NCBI RefSeq assembly: GCF_000622145.1
Contig: NZ_JHWH01000008.1
Location: forward strand, 147,028-211,027
Direction of reading: 5' to 3'
DNA: 64,000 nucleotides
Source of the DNA: Paracoccus yeei ATCC BAA-599
GTDB lineage: Bacteria > Pseudomonadota > Alphaproteobacteria > Rhodobacterales > Rhodobacteraceae
Part shown: positions 1 to 9,632 of the stretch, one piece after another
How positions within the stretch are numbered: the stretch's first letter is position 1
Layout of the letters: each line of letters begins with the position of its first letter
Made by a program: the position numbers and the translations under genes
The notes under the pieces: generated by a model
Seen by the model: the letters and a program-made list of their open reading frames with translations, nothing else
Told to the model about the DNA's origin: nothing
The model's database searches: none

Positions 1-615
1 GGGCTGGCTGTCCTGCCCGCGCGCCTGTCGGGCAGCCTGCCGGCGGTGGTCGCGCTGCTGTCCCTGGTCGCGGTGGCGGCGCATCTGGCGATCACCTCGC
101 GTTCGGCGCGGGCGGCGGTTCTGATCCCGGCCGTGGCCCTGCCGCTGGCGGCGCTGGGGCACGATCCGGCGCTGATGATCCTGATCGCGGTGATGGGCAC
201 GGGGTTCTGCCAGACGATGATGGCCTCGGCCAAGCCGGTGGCGATCTTCGGCAATGCCGAGGAGGCGGGTTTCGACCAGCGCGACCTGATCCGCCTTGCG
301 CTGCCGCTGGCGCCCGCGGTGACGGCGCTGCTGATCGGCTTTGCGCTGCTGGTCTGGCCCCAGCAACTGGCGCAGCTGCGGTCCTCTGACGCCCCCCGGA
401 TGCAGCCCGCCGCCAGCCTCGTGGCGCCTGCGGTGGCGCTTGTCCCGGCCAGGGCCGCCCCGGCGGTCGATGCGACGCGCCCGGTGCCGCGCCCTGCGCT
501 TGCTGCCCGGCCTGCGGCCCGCAAGGCCGCGCCGGCGCGGCGCCAGGCCGATCCGGGCCTGCAAAGGCTGAACCGCCTGCTGCGCCCCGCCGGCATCCGG
601 CTGATCATCCGCTGA
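1..615 (+). CDS. SLC13/DASS-type anion permease, C-terminal part (partial)
   Basis: The reading frame is open from the first base, so the gene starts outside the window. About 205 codons are visible. The first two thirds contain four hydrophobic stretches (near LPAVVALLSLVAVAAHLAI, AVLIPAVALPLAALG, ALMILIAVMGTGFC and LAPAVTALLIGFALLVW), consistent with the last membrane segments of a sodium- or proton-coupled dicarboxylate/anion permease of the SLC13 type. After the last segment there is an unusual, roughly 75-residue tail rich in Ala, Pro and Arg, probably cytoplasmic or disordered. The glycerate kinase gene follows 113 bp downstream with its own ribosome binding site. The family call rests on a short C-terminal fragment. 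Another polytopic carrier family cannot be excluded, and the substrate is unknown. Confidence 0.5.
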   Translation, partial: GLAVLPARLSGSLPAVVALLSLVAVAAHLAITSRSARAAVLIPAVALPLAALGHDPALMILIAVMGTGFCQTMMASAKPVAIFGNAEEAGFDQRDLIRLALPLAPAVTALLIGFALLVWPQQLAQLRSSDAPRMQPAASLVAPAVALVPARAAPAVDATRPVPRPALAARPAARKAAPARRQADPGLQRLNRLLRPAGIRLIIR

Positions 616-728
616 CGCTGACCGGCACGGCGCCTTGGGCTGATCCTTTCGCATTTTTCTCGCCGGGGCCGGGAATAACCGTCCGGCCCGTCCGTAAACC
701 TCTCAGACAGCAGGAAAGGAGAGTTGAG

Positions 729-1898
729 ATGGCTCTGACTGTTCTGATCGCCCCTTCGGGTTTCAAGGAATCGCTTTCGGTCAAGGACGTGGCCGAGGCC
801 ATCGGCCGCGGCATTCGCCGCGCCGCCCCGCATGCCACGATCCTGACCGCCCCGATGGTGGACGGCGGCGAGGGCACGACCGAGGCGCTGGTCGCCGCGA
901 CCGGCGGGCGCATGGTGTCCGCGACCGTGACCGGCCCCGTGGGCGACCCGGTCGCCAGCTTCTGGGGTATCCTGGGCGGCGATGGGCCGCGCACGGCGGT
1001 GATCGAAATGGCCGCCGCCGCCGGCCTGTCGCTGGTGCCGCGCGACCGCCGCGACCCGACGCTGACCACCAGCCGGGGCGTGGGCGAACTGATCCTGCTG
1101 GCGCTGGATCACGGCGCCGAACGCATCCTGGTCGGCTGCGGCGACAGCGGCATCAACGACGGTGGCGCGGGAATGGCCCGGGCGCTTGGCGCGCGCCTGC
1201 TGGACGCGCAGGGCCGCGACCTGCCCGAGGGCGGCGGCGCGTTGCAGGATCTGGCGCAGCTCGACGTCTCGGGGCTTGATCCCCGCCTGGCCGGGGTCCG
1301 CATCGACGCTGCCGTGAACTGGCACAACATGCTGCTGGGACCCAAGGGCGTCGCCCGCGTCTTCGGCCCGCAGAAGGGTGCGACGCCCGAACAGGTCGAA
1401 TTGCTGGATCGCGGCATGATCCGCTATGCCGAGGCGATCCTGCAGGCGACGGGCCGCGACGTGGCGCAGATGCCGGGGGCCGGGGCTTCGGGAGGCCTGG
1501 GCGCGGGGCTGGTCGCCTTTGCCGGCGCGACCCTGCATCCGCGCTTCGACATAGTCCTGGATTATCTGGACTTCGACCGCCAGCTTGGCCGCGCCGATCT
1601 GGTCATCACCGCCGAGGGCGCGCTGGACGGCCAAAGCCCGTTCGGCAAGGTCCCCTGCGAGGTCGCGCGCCGGGCCGAGGCGCTTGGCATCCCGACCGTG
1701 GCGCTGGCCGGCACCATCGGCAAGGGCGCGCGCCAGACCTATGAACACGGCATCGGCGCCTATGCCTCGATCATGCAGCGGCCCTGTTCGTTGCGCAAGG
1801 CCATCGGCGGCGGCGCGAAACTGCTGCGTCAGGCTGCCGAAAACACCATGCGGATGCTGCTGGTCGGCCAACGGTTGGCGCAGCGCGAGCGGGCCTGA
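729..1898 (+). CDS. glycerate 2-kinase (GlxK/GarK type)
   Basis: A 389-residue protein of the usual length for the PF02595 glycerate kinase family, which phosphorylates D-glycerate to 2-phosphoglycerate in the cytoplasm with ATP. Family hallmarks are visible: an N-terminal IAPSGFKESLS stretch (residues 7-17), the PMVDGGEGT motif (42-50) and a GCGDSGINDGGAG glycine-rich motif (about 136-148). The ATG is preceded by a strong AGGAAAGGAGAG site. It follows a permease gene, so the two may serve uptake and activation of a small organic acid or of glycerate derived from glyoxylate or tartrate metabolism. That link is inferred from proximity only. The enzyme is not of the MOFRL type. Confidence 0.92.
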   Translation: MALTVLIAPSGFKESLSVKDVAEAIGRGIRRAAPHATILTAPMVDGGEGTTEALVAATGGRMVSATVTGPVGDPVASFWGILGGDGPRTAVIEMAAAAGLSLVPRDRRDPTLTTSRGVGELILLALDHGAERILVGCGDSGINDGGAGMARALGARLLDAQGRDLPEGGGALQDLAQLDVSGLDPRLAGVRIDAAVNWHNMLLGPKGVARVFGPQKGATPEQVELLDRGMIRYAEAILQATGRDVAQMPGAGASGGLGAGLVAFAGATLHPRFDIVLDYLDFDRQLGRADLVITAEGALDGQSPFGKVPCEVARRAEALGIPTVALAGTIGKGARQTYEHGIGAYASIMQRPCSLRKAIGGGAKLLRQAAENTMRMLLVGQRLAQRERA

Positions 1899-1920
1899 AA
1901 AGCCCTCGCATCGTGGCTGT

Positions 1921-1972
1921 CCCGGGTTCGACCCGGGCCCGGCAAGGCGGCCGTTCCAAGCGGGACGGCCGC
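1921..1972. terminator. two tandem hairpins after the glycerate kinase gene
   Basis: Two perfect inverted repeats lie 23 bp past the stop codon: CCCGGGT with ACCCGGG around a 3-nt loop (1921-1937), then GCGGCCGT with ACGGCCGC around 10 nt (1947-1972). Neither is followed by a clear T run, so termination may be inefficient or Rho-dependent. Confidence 0.4.
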
Positions 1973-2109
1973 CCGCCGCGCATCAGGCCCGGGGGCAGCA
2001 TCGTATAGGGGTCGGGAAAGCGCCCGAGGTAGCGCAGCATGGGCCCCGCCGCCCGCCATTGCCGGAAAAGCGCCCGGCGAAGGTGTCCTGCATCCGGCCA
2101 ATGGCGCTG

Positions 2110-2305
2110 CTCGGGCGCGGTGCTCTGCGCCGCATCGGGAAATGCGCATCGGCACGATGCCGGCCGAGCGGCCGAGCGAAGAGCTTGGCCTTGCCGATGA
2201 AATGGATCAGGCAGGGATCGGCCATGCAGGTCAGATGGGCCGAGGCCCCGGTGAACAGCCAGTTCCATATCGGTGAAGGCTTTCCAACGCGGGCCGTCCA
2301 TCATC
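2110..2305 (-). pseudogene. decayed remnant of a family 8-like glycosyltransferase
   Basis: On the minus strand one frame reads SPIWNWLFTG followed shortly by CMADPCLIHFIGKAK. This resembles the C-terminal region of GT8 (glycogenin/LgtC-like) glycosyltransferases, where a WNW motif is followed by a conserved P-C-[LI]-I-H-F-I-G-x-x-K-P-W segment. Two consecutive TGA codons sit just upstream in the same frame. No start codon, N-terminal DxD region or long open frame exists, and downstream similarity seems to jump frames. This is therefore most likely a truncated, frameshifted remnant. The whole stretch from 1973 to 2490 contains no intact gene. The family call comes from remembered motifs only and is tentative. 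Confidence 0.4.
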
Positions 2306-2490
2306 AGGCACCACCCTCATGCCACCGCCCGCATCGGAAAACCTTCACCATATCGGCCCCGTGCCCAACCCCGGAGGTGTCCGGCAGAGAGGCCATGCCC
2401 GGAAACCTTGCCGATGCGTCGCCTTTCGGCTGGGAAGTGCCCCTCTCGGGGTCTCTGGCGGCGGTATCCGGTTCGGGAAACCAGGACCGC

Positions 2491-5400
2491 TTACCGGAAA
2501 TCCCGCCCTCTCACCCTGATGCCATCGGAAGGCGGGTCGTGGGCGTCCCCGTGCCGCAGGGGGGCAGGACCGCGCGGGTCGGGCGCCTCGCTGGCATGGC
2601 GGAACGCGTCGCCGCGGCCGTGGGGCAGGGGAAAGGCGCCGCGAGCGCCGATGCTGGCCAGATCCTGCGACAAATCGGCGATCCGGTGGACGACGAAATG
2701 CACGACCTCGCCCTCGCGCTGGATGCGGCCCGTGACGGCGATCATGCCTGCCGACAGGACGATCCGGCGATGCGCCTCGAAGACCTTTTTCCAGACCACC
2801 AGGTTGGCGATGCCGGACTCGTCCTCCAGCGTGATGAACATCACCCCCTTGGCCGAGCCGGGGCGCTGGCGGACCAGCACCAGGCCCGCGGTTCTGCGCC
2901 AGGAGCGGTCGGGGCTGGCCATGGCCTCGGCGCAGGTCACGATGCGGCGGCGGGCAAGATCCTCGCGCAGGAAGGCCACCGGATGGCGGCGCAGCGTAAG
3001 CCCGGTGTGGCCGTAATCCTCGACCACCTCGCGCCCCGCAGTCATCGGTCGCAGGGCGACCCCCGGTTCGGCGGCCAGGCCGGCCGAGGCGGCGGCAAAC
3101 AGCGGCAACTCCTCGGGGGCCAGCCCCCTGATCGCCCAAAGCGCATCGCGCCGGGCCAGGCCCAGGCCGGGGCGAAAGCCGTCGGCTTCGGCGATGCGGG
3201 TCAAGGCGGCCAGCGGGGCGGGAGCGCGGCGCCACAGGTCCTCGACTGAGGTGAAGGGGGTTTCGCGCGCCACGACGATGGCGGCGGCATGGGCATTGGC
3301 AAGGCCCTTGACCAGCCGCAGCCCCAGGCGGACGGCGAAGCGGGACCCCTGATCCTCGGGCCGGCCGGTCGGCTCCAATGTGCAGTCCCAGCGCGAGGCG
3401 TTGACGCAGATGGGCCGGATCTCGACGCCGTGGTCCTGGGCATCGCGCACGATCTGGGCGGGGGCGTAAAACCCCATCGGCTGGCTGTTCAGCAGCGCCG
3501 CGCAGAAGGCATCGGGGTGGTGGCATTTCACCCAGGCCGAGGCATAGGCCAGCAGCGCAAAGCTTGCCGCGTGGCTTTCGGGAAAGCCGTAGCTGCCGAA
3601 GCCTTCCAGCTGGCGAAAGATACGCTTGGCGAAATCCCGGTCATAGTCCTTGGCGACCATGCCTTCGATCAGCTTGTCGCGAAAGGCGCTGACGCCGCCG
3701 GTGGTCTTGAAGGTCGCCATCGACTTGCGCAGCTGATCCGCCTCGCCCGGGGTGAAGCCCGCGCAGTCGATGGCGACGCGCATCGCCTGTTCCTGGAACA
3801 GCGGCACGCCATAGGTTTCGCCCAGCACCTTTTCCAGTTCCGGCGTGAGGATCTCGACCGGCTCCAGCCCCGCGCGGCGGCGCAGATAGGGGTGGACCAT
3901 GTCGCCCTGGATCGGGCCGGGGCGCACGATGGCGACCTGGATGGTCAGGTCGCGCAGCTTGCGCGGTTTCAGGCGCGGCAGCATGGACATCTGGGCCCGG
4001 CTCTCGATCTGGAAGGTGCCCAGCGTGTCGGCCCGGCAGATCATGTCATAGGTGGGATTGTCGTCCTGCGGGATGCGCGTCAGGTCAAGGCGCAGCCCCT
4101 TGTGGTCGGCCAGCAGGACCAGGGCCTTGCGCAGGCAGGTCAGCATCCCCAGCGCCAGCACGTCGACCTTCATGAAGCGCAGCGCGTCGATGTCGTCCTT
4201 GTCCCATTCGATGATCTGGCGGTCCTCCATCGCCGCAGGCTCGATGGGCACCAGGTCGTCCAGCCGGGTTTCGGTCAGCACGAAGCCGCCGGGGTGCTGG
4301 CTCAGGTGGCGCGGCATGCCGCGCAGCTGCGCGGCAAGCGCCAGCGTCAGCCGTAGCCGGCGGTCCTGCGGGTTCAGGTTCAGGTCGCGCAGGTCCTGAT
4401 CGGTCAGGCCGTCGCTCCAGCGGCCCACCTGGCCGGAAAGCGTCTGGATCAGATCCTCGGGCAGGCCCATGGCCTTGCCCACGTCGCGCAGCGCGCCTTT
4501 CGAGCGATAGCAGATCACGGTCGCGGTCAGCGCGGCGCGGTCGCGGCCGTAGTGCTTATAGACCCACTGGATCACCTCCTCGCGCCGCTCGTGTTCGAAG
4601 TCCACGTCGATGTCGGGGGGCTCGTGCCGTTCCGCGCTGATGAAGCGTTCGAACAGCAGCCTTTCGCTGGGAGGGATCGCGGTGATGCCCAGCACATAGC
4701 AGACCGCAGAGTTCGCCGCCGAGCCCCGGCCCTGGCACAGGATGCCCTGCGACCGGGCGTAGCGCACGATGCTGTGCACGGTCAGGAAGTAGGGCGCATA
4801 GTCCAGCTTTTCGATCAGGGCGAGTTCGTGATCGAGCGCGGATGTCACTTCCTCGGGAACCCCCTCGGGGTAACGCCCGGCCGCCCCCTCCCAGGTCAGC
4901 TTCGCCAGCGTCTGCTGCGGGGTCAGGCCGGGGTCGTCGCGTTCCTCGGGGTATTGATAGCAGAGCTCGTCCAGCGAAAAGCGGCAGCGGTCCATGATTT
5001 CGACGGTGCGGGCCAGCGCCTCGGGCCAGCGGGCGAAAAGCCGCGCCATCTCCTCGGGCGGCTTCAGGTAGCGGTCGGCGTGGCGCTCGCGGCGGAACCC
5101 CAGGGCGTCGACGGTCACGTTGTGGCGGATGGCGGTGACCACATCCTGCAGGATGCGCCGGGAGGGGTCGTGATAAAGCACGTCGTTCGTGACCACCGTG
5201 GGCACGCCGAAGCGCTGCGCCAGCTGCGACAGTTCCCACAGCCGCAGCTGGTCGTTCGGCCGCCGGCGCAGGGTCAGCGCCAGATAGGCGCGCTCGCCGA
5301 AGAGATCGCGCAGCCGGCGCAGGCGCAGCGCGCAGGCATCGTCGGCAAGATCCGGGACCAGCACGGCGATCATCCCTTCGGCGTAATCCGCCAGATCGGA

Positions 5401-5727
5401 CCAGTCCAGCTGGCACTTGCCCTTGCCCGCGCGGGACTTGCCCAGGGTCAGCAGCCGGCAGAGCCGCGCATAGGCGGCCCGGTCGGTCGGATAGACCAGC
5501 AGCGCCATGCCGCAGGCCAGGTCCAGGCGACAGCCGACGATCAGCCGCACCCCGGTGTCCTTTGCCGCCTGCCAGGCCCGGACGATGCCGGCCAGCGAAT
5601 TGCGGTCGGTGACGGCCAGCGCCTCGATGCCCAAAGCCGCGGCGGTCGCGAACAGCGCCTCGGCCGAGGACGCGCCGCGCAGGAACGAGAACGGCGAGGT
5701 CACCTGCAGTTCGGCATAGCGGGTCAT
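2491..5727 (-). CDS. dnaE2: error-prone DNA polymerase DnaE2 (ImuC)
   Basis: A 1078-residue C-family polymerase, matching the usual length of DnaE2/ImuC and shorter than replicative DnaE1. It synthesises DNA across lesions during SOS mutagenesis with ImuA and ImuB. An N-terminal PHP domain is visible ([10 protein letters not shown] near residues 39-48). The palm has [10 protein letters not shown] (331-340) and the catalytic aspartate motif PDIDVDF (371-377). An OB-fold region with [15 protein letters not shown] lies near the C-terminus, and the protein ends in the family-typical basic VRGRDFR tail. The start codon overlaps the imuB stop by 4 bp, so the two are translationally coupled. Expression should follow the LexA box upstream of imuA. 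Confidence 0.96.
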   Translation of the reverse strand: MTRYAELQVTSPFSFLRGASSAEALFATAAALGIEALAVTDRNSLAGIVRAWQAAKDTGVRLIVGCRLDLACGMALLVYPTDRAAYARLCRLLTLGKSRAGKGKCQLDWSDLADYAEGMIAVLVPDLADDACALRLRRLRDLFGERAYLALTLRRRPNDQLRLWELSQLAQRFGVPTVVTNDVLYHDPSRRILQDVVTAIRHNVTVDALGFRRERHADRYLKPPEEMARLFARWPEALARTVEIMDRCRFSLDELCYQYPEERDDPGLTPQQTLAKLTWEGAAGRYPEGVPEEVTSALDHELALIEKLDYAPYFLTVHSIVRYARSQGILCQGRGSAANSAVCYVLGITAIPPSERLLFERFISAERHEPPDIDVDFEHERREEVIQWVYKHYGRDRAALTATVICYRSKGALRDVGKAMGLPEDLIQTLSGQVGRWSDGLTDQDLRDLNLNPQDRRLRLTLALAAQLRGMPRHLSQHPGGFVLTETRLDDLVPIEPAAMEDRQIIEWDKDDIDALRFMKVDVLALGMLTCLRKALVLLADHKGLRLDLTRIPQDDNPTYDMICRADTLGTFQIESRAQMSMLPRLKPRKLRDLTIQVAIVRPGPIQGDMVHPYLRRRAGLEPVEILTPELEKVLGETYGVPLFQEQAMRVAIDCAGFTPGEADQLRKSMATFKTTGGVSAFRDKLIEGMVAKDYDRDFAKRIFRQLEGFGSYGFPESHAASFALLAYASAWVKCHHPDAFCAALLNSQPMGFYAPAQIVRDAQDHGVEIRPICVNASRWDCTLEPTGRPEDQGSRFAVRLGLRLVKGLANAHAAAIVVARETPFTSVEDLWRRAPAPLAALTRIAEADGFRPGLGLARRDALWAIRGLAPEELPLFAAASAGLAAEPGVALRPMTAGREVVEDYGHTGLTLRRHPVAFLREDLARRRIVTCAEAMASPDRSWRRTAGLVLVRQRPGSAKGVMFITLEDESGIANLVVWKKVFEAHRRIVLSAGMIAVTGRIQREGEVVHFVVHRIADLSQDLASIGARGAFPLPHGRGDAFRHASEAPDPRGPAPLRHGDAHDPPSDGIRVRGRDFR

Positions 5728-7241
5728 CCGAAGATCCCGTGCAGGAACCAGCGGTGGCTGCCGGTGTCGGGATGTTCGCCATCGCCGGCGCGAAAGATCC
5801 AGAAGCGCGCGCCGGCCTCGTCCTCGACGCGGAAATAGTCACGCACCGCATGCGTCTCGGTGTCGCGCTTCCACCATTCGCCAAAGACGCGCTCCGGCCC
5901 GTCGGCGCGGCGGACCCGGCGTCGGACGCCGCGCCAGGCGATCCAGGCCGGTGGGTGGTCGGGCAAGAGCGCCAGGGTCTCGATCGGTTCGGGACGCGGC
6001 AGCAGGCGGGTGGGGCGCGTCCAGTGATCGGGCCAGCCGGCCCCCACCGGATCGGCAAGCGGCGCGATGCGGGTGACGGATCGTTCCGGCACGTCGCTGG
6101 CGACCGGGGCCAGGCGATAGACGGCCTGCGCGCCGACACGGTTCGCCAGAACATCGATCAGGCCCGAGAGGTCGGGCGCGGCGGGTTCCAGCGTGTCGGT
6201 CTGGCGCGGCGCCAGCGGCTCGGCGATGGGGACGGCCAGCGCCATGATCTCGATGCCATAGCCCGGCGCGATGGTCTCGATCCTGTCACACAGCAGCCGC
6301 GTCAGGCGGTGGGGGTCGCGCTGTGGCTGGGCCAGGCCGACGCGGACGGTCTGGGCATGGCTGTCGACCCGCCAGCAGATCAGGTCAAGGCGGCGCGCGC
6401 CGAGGCCGCGGTCCTCCAGCACCGCGCAAAGCTGCGCCACCAGCTTGCCGATATGGCGGGCGATGGTCTCGGGCGCGGCGATGGGTTCGGCGAAGCTGCG
6501 GCGCACCTCGACCAGTCCCGCGGGACGCAGCGGCTCGATGGGCTCGGGGGCATGGCCCAGGGCCTGGTCGAGGCGGCGGCACGGTTCCGGGCCGAAGCGG
6601 CGCGTCAGCGGCGCACGCGGCTGCCGCAGAAGATCGCCCACGCAGGCAAAGCCCAGGGCGTGCAACCCCCCAAGCGTGGCCGGGGAAAGCCGCAGCGCGG
6701 ACAGGGGCAGGGGCGCCAGCAGCGCCTTTTCCGTCCCCGGCTGGGCCAGGCTGACCGGATCCGCCCGATGCCGGGCCAGGGCATGGGCTGCGCCCCAGCT
6801 GCCGGCGACGGCGGCCCGCGCGGCCAGGCCCGACATCGCCAGCCGGCCGACCAGCGCCTCCAGCATCGCGGCCTCGCCGCCATGCAGGTGGTCGGCGCCG
6901 GTGGAATCGATCACGATCCCGTCGGGCGGATCGACCGCGACGATGGGCGAAAAGCGTTCCAGAACCCACAGCGCCAGGCGCTCAAGGCTTTCCGCATCGG
7001 CGGCCGGGTCGGCGGGCAGGATCTGCAGTTCCGGCACCATGGCCTGCGCCTTGCTGACCGGCATGCCGGGCCGCAGCCCCAGGCGCTGCGCCGCGGCGTC
7101 GGCGGCGGTGATCAGCCGGCGGTTGCCGGTCCGCCCCGCCAGGACCAGCGGCGCCCTAGAGGCGGATGCCGCGCCGCCCGCCTGCCGCCGCAGCCGATCG
7201 ATCGGCCACATCGGCAGGAAGACCGAGATGACCCGTGCCAT
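5724..7241 (-). CDS. imuB: ImuB, inactive Y-family polymerase-like mutasome hub
   Basis: A 505-residue protein of the DinB/Y-family fold. It starts with the ImuB-typical [13 protein letters not shown] (residues 8-20) instead of the catalytic F-x-D-M-D-x-F-F segment of active Y polymerases. The later acidic pair is also altered ([13 protein letters not shown], 110-122). ImuB proteins are therefore regarded as catalytically inactive scaffolds that tie DnaE2 to the beta clamp and ImuA. Its start lies within the imuA coding region (86-bp overlap) and its stop overlaps dnaE2, giving a tightly coupled three-gene operon. Confidence 0.95.
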   Translation of the reverse strand: MARVISVFLPMWPIDRLRRQAGGAASASRAPLVLAGRTGNRRLITAADAAAQRLGLRPGMPVSKAQAMVPELQILPADPAADAESLERLALWVLERFSPIVAVDPPDGIVIDSTGADHLHGGEAAMLEALVGRLAMSGLAARAAVAGSWGAAHALARHRADPVSLAQPGTEKALLAPLPLSALRLSPATLGGLHALGFACVGDLLRQPRAPLTRRFGPEPCRRLDQALGHAPEPIEPLRPAGLVEVRRSFAEPIAAPETIARHIGKLVAQLCAVLEDRGLGARRLDLICWRVDSHAQTVRVGLAQPQRDPHRLTRLLCDRIETIAPGYGIEIMALAVPIAEPLAPRQTDTLEPAAPDLSGLIDVLANRVGAQAVYRLAPVASDVPERSVTRIAPLADPVGAGWPDHWTRPTRLLPRPEPIETLALLPDHPPAWIAWRGVRRRVRRADGPERVFGEWWKRDTETHAVRDYFRVEDEAGARFWIFRAGDGEHPDTGSHRWFLHGIFG

Positions 7242-7917
7242 CGCATGCCTCCAGTTCGATGGTGAATGGCTCGCCGGCCCGCGCCCGGATCAGTTCGACC
7301 CGCCAGCGCGGCCGGGCGACGCCCGGCACCGGCAAGGGGGCCGAGGGCAGGACCGACACCCGCCAGCGCGTCATCGCCGCCGTGGGCTGGCCGAAATCGG
7401 CCGCATCCGCCTGCCGCCGCCAGCGCCGCAGGGCGAGGCCCAGGGTGCCGGACGCCCTGGCCGCAAGATGCAGCCGGCGCGAGGCGGTCATCGAAAGCCG
7501 CGCCACCTCGGCCACGACCGCGGCCAACCCGCCATGCCGCAGGCCCTCCTCCATGCAGGACAAAAGCGCCTTGTCGTCGCCGGCCTCGACATGGATCACC
7601 CGGTCGGGGGCCAGGCCCGCCTGTTCCAGCCCGGGCGCGAACAGGTCGGCCTGCGTCACGCACCACAAGACCTGCCCCGGCAGCCGCGCCGCAATGCCGG
7701 CGGCAAAGCAGGCCGCCGCCGCGCCATAGGCGGCATCCTTGCCGCCGCCCGCCACCTCGTGCAGGCAGCCAAGCGCCAGCCCGCCCGAGGGCAGGCGGCG
7801 GTCCAGGTCGGGGACGCCGAAGGGCAGGGATCCCCGCGCCGGCCCGCCGTCACCCTCGATCAGGGCGATCCGCGCATGCAGGGCGGCAAGGGCGGGACGG
7901 ACCGGGCGGGCGGGCAT
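7156..7917 (-). CDS. imuA: ImuA, RecA/SulA-like accessory protein of the SOS mutasome
   Basis: A 253-residue protein with a RecA-core-like organisation. The region LPSGGLALGCLHEVAGGG occupies the P-loop position but lacks a canonical Walker A lysine-serine/threonine, as is common in ImuA. It is followed by the strand WCVTQADLFAPGLEQ and a conserved helix around LHLAARASGTLGLALRRW. It works with ImuB and DnaE2 in damage-induced mutagenesis. It is the first gene of the operon; the ATG lies 38 bp from a LexA box, and the Shine-Dalgarno sequence is weak. Confidence 0.93.
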   Translation of the reverse strand: MPARPVRPALAALHARIALIEGDGGPARGSLPFGVPDLDRRLPSGGLALGCLHEVAGGGKDAAYGAAAACFAAGIAARLPGQVLWCVTQADLFAPGLEQAGLAPDRVIHVEAGDDKALLSCMEEGLRHGGLAAVVAEVARLSMTASRRLHLAARASGTLGLALRRWRRQADAADFGQPTAAMTRWRVSVLPSAPLPVPGVARPRWRVELIRARAGEPFTIELEACDGTGHLGLPADVADRSAAAAGGRRGIRL

Positions 7918-7954
7918 GGAAGGCAGGCTCCAGGGACTCGGAAGAAACGGATAT

Positions 7955-7969
7955 GTTCTTCTTTTGTTC
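7955..7969 (-). promoter_or_regulatory. LexA (SOS) box of imuA-imuB-dnaE2
   Basis: The sequence is an exact GTTC-N7-GTTC direct repeat (GTTCTTCTTTTGTTC), i.e. GAAC-N7-GAAC read along the imuA strand. This direct-repeat form is the known LexA motif of Rhodobacter and related alphaproteobacteria, not the palindromic CTG-N10-CAG of Escherichia. It lies 38 bp upstream of imuA, where LexA would occlude the promoter. Confidence 0.88.
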
Positions 7970-8051
7970 CTTTCGGGGCGGGTCTGTCAATGCGCAAGGC
8001 GCTGGACCATCTGCCGGTTTTGCCCGTGGCTCGTGCAAAAGCCGAAGCGCG

Positions 8052-9632
8052 TCAGGGCGCATCCATCGCCGCAAGCATCTCGGCATGATAGCGCAGCCGG
8101 GCCGGGCGCTGCGCCGCCTCGTGCCGGGCCAGCGCCTGCAGCCGCCGGGGATTGGGCGCGCGGTCCGCGGCATCGTCAAGCCGCTGCCAGATCGTCGCCA
8201 GCGCCGCCTCGACCGTCAGGGCCATGAAATCATGCGCTGCGGGCGAAGGGTCGGCTGCGGCCGCGACCTGCGCCCGCGCCCGCTGCCAGATCGCCGCCAC
8301 CTGCGGATCGGTCAGGAAGGCGGCGAAGGCATCGGCGGCACCGGGCAGGCGCAGCAGGCGCGTCGCCAGCGTCTGGGCCTGGATGCCGTTCGCGCCCTCG
8401 TAGATCGCGGTGACGCGGGCGTCGCGCCAGACCTGTTCGACGCGGTATTCGCGCAGATAGCCGTAACCCCCCAGGATCTGGATGCCGAGGTCCGCGGCCT
8501 CGATCCCGGCGCGGGTGCCCGCCCATTTGCAGATCGGCGTCAGCATCTCGACCAGCGCGGGATCGTATTTGGCCTCCAGCGTCACGGCCGCAAGGTGGCA
8601 CAGCGCGCGGGTGCCGATGGCCAGCGCCTCGGCCCGGTCCAGCATGCGGCGCACATCGGCATGGGCGGCGATCAGCGCGGGGCCATCGCCGCCGGGCGCG
8701 TGGCCCTGCCGCCGGGTTTCGGCATAGGCGCGGGCGATATGGCCGGCGCGCGCGGCATGGGCCACGCCCTGCAGGCCCACGTCCAGGCGGGCGTGATTCA
8801 TCATGGTGAACATGGCGCGCAGCCCATCGCCCTCGGCGCCCAGCAGCTCGGCCGGGGCGCCGTCGTAAAGCATCTGGCAGGTGGGCGAGGCATGCAGGCC
8901 CAGCTTCTCCTCGATCCGGGTGACGCTGATCGGAGCGCGGGCGCCGGCTTCGTCATGCGAGGGGACAAGGAACAGGGACAACCCGCGCGTGCCACTGCCG
9001 GCCTCGCCGGTGCGTGCCAGCACCAGGTGCAGGATGCGGGGGGTCAGGTCCTGGTCGCCGCCCGAGATGAAGATCTTTTCGCCCTCGACCCGCCAGCCCG
9101 CGCGGTCGCGGCGCGCGCGGCAGCGGATGCCCGACAGGTCCGATCCGGCCCCGGCCTCGGTCAGCGCCATGGTCGCCAGCCATTCGCCCGAACCGAGCCG
9201 AGGCAGCCAGCGCTCCTGCTGCCCGGGCGTGCCGAAATGGCCGATGGTGCGGGCCGCGCCGGGGACCAGCGCCGTGACCATCTGCAGCGCGTGGCTGGCG
9301 CCGGCAAAGATTTCGCTGGTCGCGGCCAGCACCGGACCGGGCATGGCCTGCCCCCCGGCGGCTTCGGGCAAAGCCAGCGCGTGCCAGCCCTGTTCCACGA
9401 AGGCGCGATAGCCCGGGATCATGCCGTCGGGCATCCGCACCCGGCCGCCGACCAGGGTGCAGCCCTGCCGGTCGCCGGGCTCGTCGGCGGGAGCGATGGC
9501 GCCTTCGGCGAAGCGGGCGAACTGGGTCACGACCTCGCGCACCAGATCCGCGTCCCAGTCGGGCAGGCGCGCGGCGCCGGCCACCTCCAGGGAAAACAGG
9601 ATATCCTCGACCGGGGCCTGGAACGGTGTCAT
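8052..9632 (-). CDS. acyl-CoA dehydrogenase, possibly hydrocinnamoyl-CoA specific
   Basis: A 526-residue FAD-dependent acyl-CoA dehydrogenase. The FAD and substrate region is visible (MALTEAGAGSDLSGIR, then KIFISGGDQDL), as are the C-terminal helices with DLGIQILGGYGYLREY and YEGANGIQAQTL. These are typical of the long-form family with an extra C-terminal domain. It oxidises acyl-CoA to 2-enoyl-CoA and passes electrons to ETF. It is the last gene of a leftward operon that starts at a MarR regulator next to hydroxycinnamate genes. In Acinetobacter the comparable hca cluster contains an acyl-CoA dehydrogenase thought to feed saturated hydrocinnamates into the cinnamoyl-CoA route. The same role is plausible here but is inferred from context. 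AAGGAG precedes the start, which overlaps the upstream stop by 4 bp. Confidence 0.9.
   Translation of the reverse strand: MTPFQAPVEDILFSLEVAGAARLPDWDADLVREVVTQFARFAEGAIAPADEPGDRQGCTLVGGRVRMPDGMIPGYRAFVEQGWHALALPEAAGGQAMPGPVLAATSEIFAGASHALQMVTALVPGAARTIGHFGTPGQQERWLPRLGSGEWLATMALTEAGAGSDLSGIRCRARRDRAGWRVEGEKIFISGGDQDLTPRILHLVLARTGEAGSGTRGLSLFLVPSHDEAGARAPISVTRIEEKLGLHASPTCQMLYDGAPAELLGAEGDGLRAMFTMMNHARLDVGLQGVAHAARAGHIARAYAETRRQGHAPGGDGPALIAAHADVRRMLDRAEALAIGTRALCHLAAVTLEAKYDPALVEMLTPICKWAGTRAGIEAADLGIQILGGYGYLREYRVEQVWRDARVTAIYEGANGIQAQTLATRLLRLPGAADAFAAFLTDPQVAAIWQRARAQVAAAADPSPAAHDFMALTVEAALATIWQRLDDAADRAPNPRRLQALARHEAAQRPARLRYHAEMLAAMDAP

Noticed and set aside
1585..3249. A 554-codon open frame on the plus strand across the glycerate kinase end and the dnaE2 end.
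   Set aside because: It is antisense to dnaE2 and out of frame with the glycerate kinase. Its composition is low in complexity and no family is recognisable.
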